Source: Gammaproteobacteria bacterium (GTDB lineage Bacteria; Pseudomonadota; Gammaproteobacteria; Pseudomonadales; Halomonadaceae). From it: DNA of 6,714 nt. The DNA lies in NCBI GenBank assembly GCA_023485185.1, contig JAMCZP010000366.1, positions 1 to 6,714 on the forward strand, read 5' to 3'. Under the pieces are notes generated by a model. The model was not told the origin of the DNA and did not search any database. It saw nothing but the letters and a program-made list of their open reading frames with translations. The position numbers and the translations under genes were made by a program. Shown piece by piece: positions 6,114-6,714 of the stretch (position 1 is the stretch's first letter; every line of letters starts with the position of its first letter).

Positions 6114-6714
6114 GCTGCCGCAACTAACCGCTCAATGGCGCGCTCTAAGCGGGCCATACCCTCGGCGATATCCGCTTCTGGAATCACCAGGGAAGGCGCC
6201 ATACGCAGTACATTCGGCCCGGCGATCAGTGCCATCAAGCCCTCTTCAATAGCGAGCGGCAGAATATCTTTAGCGCGGCCCTCAAAAGCGTCCGACATCT
6301 GAGCCCCCATCAGCAGGCCCATACCACGAATCTCTTTAAACACACCGTGCTTGCGGTTGATGGTTTCCAAGTGTTCACGGAACAGATCATGCCGCTTTTT
6401 AACACCTTCCAGCACCTCCGGCGTATCGATAAACTCAACCGCCGCCAGCGCCACGGCAGAAGCCAGCGCATTACCGCCGTAAGTAGAACCGTGGGTGCCA
6501 ATCACCAGCGATTTAGCCACGGCATCAGTCGCCAACATGGCGCCAATGGGGAAGCCGCCGCCCAAGGATTTCGCGCTGGTGAGGATATCCGGCGTGATAC
6601 CGTAGTTTTTATAAGCGTAGAGTTCACCGCTACGACCAACGCCGGTTTGCACTTCATCAAAAATCAGCAGAGCGTTATGTTCATCGCACAGGTCGCGCAG
6701 CCCCTGAAGGAACG
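6110..6714 (-). CDS. astC: Succinylornithine transaminase (AstC/AruC, ArgD family), C-terminal half
   Basis: AstC transfers the delta-amino group of N2-succinylornithine to 2-oxoglutarate, giving succinylglutamate semialdehyde and glutamate; many family members also act on N-acetylornithine in arginine synthesis. The window holds the last 200 residues of about 400, in frame to the right edge; the GTG at 6652 is an internal valine codon, not a start. Visible PLP features are FDEVQTGVGR with the pyridine-binding aspartate (fragment residue 19), the Schiff-base lysine in LTSAKSLGGGFPIGAM (residue 48), THGSTYGGN with the phosphate-binding threonine (77), and the substrate carboxylate arginine in VLRMAPSLVI (170). 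The sequence alone cannot tell AstC from ArgD; the position directly before the two transferase subunits makes AstC the better name. The stop overlaps the aruF ATG as ATGA. The operon promoter would be upstream, outside the window. Confidence 0.93.
   Translation of the reverse strand, partial: FLQGLRDLCDEHNALLIFDEVQTGVGRSGELYAYKNYGITPDILTSAKSLGGGFPIGAMLATDAVAKSLVIGTHGSTYGGNALASAVALAAVEFIDTPEVLEGVKKRHDLFREHLETINRKHGVFKEIRGMGLLMGAQMSDAFEGRAKDILPLAIEEGLMALIAGPNVLRMAPSLVIPEADIAEGMARLERAIERLVAAA

Noticed and set aside
5886..6302. 138-codon plus-strand frame
   Set aside because: Spans the astC/aruF junction in antisense; product shows no domain and has a serine/arginine-rich shadow-like composition.
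6110..6652. A complete 180-residue aminotransferase starting at 6652
   Set aside because: The GTG at 6652 is the valine of FDEVQTG inside the AstC domain; the frame continues to the right edge, so the gene is partial and not short.

Overview
The window looks like a piece of chromosome from a gammaproteobacterium, most like Halomonas and its relatives or Pseudomonas. The main evidence is an arginine succinyltransferase (AST) operon with two tandem transferase subunits (the aruF/aruG arrangement) instead of the single astA of enteric bacteria. I infer the genus from gene order and protein character only; no marker gene is present.

Left edge (1 to about 296): on the minus strand there is the first part of a DUF523-family gene that runs off the window. 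It is preceded by a short protein-like reading frame (68-184, possibly open further upstream) that I cannot name and that may be the 3' remnant of a larger gene. The same stretch carries the promoter region and a strong ribosome binding site for the next module.

Fic module (297-1087, plus strand): a 54-residue YhfG-like antitoxin with the class I inhibitory motif (SMVLEG), overlapped by one base with a 198-residue Fic AMP-transferase carrying a fully canonical HPFREGNGR motif. A strong intrinsic terminator starts inside the fic stop codon. Sampled lines here are visibly more AT-rich than the rest of the window, which fits a laterally acquired toxin-antitoxin cassette.

AST operon (1105-6714, minus strand, transcribed right to left): astC (3' half only), an aruF-like transferase subunit, an aruG/astA-like subunit, astD and astB. 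The junctions are very tight: ATGA overlap, TAATG overlap, a 22-base gap with its own ribosome binding site, and ATGA overlap. Together the enzymes take arginine plus succinyl-CoA through N2-succinylarginine (AruF/AruG), N2-succinylornithine with release of CO2 and ammonia (AstB), succinylglutamate semialdehyde (AstC) and succinylglutamate (AstD). The last enzyme, succinylglutamate desuccinylase (astE), normally follows astB but is not present here; the convergent fic module occupies the downstream side. The operon promoter and its regulators (ArgR- or nitrogen-type control in known relatives) would lie upstream of astC, outside the window.

No rRNA, tRNA, CRISPR array, insertion sequence or integrase was seen. 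The most noteworthy items are the compact class I Fic pair, the absence of astE next to it, the possible antisense relation between ast read-through and fic, and the unidentified remnant frame at the left edge.
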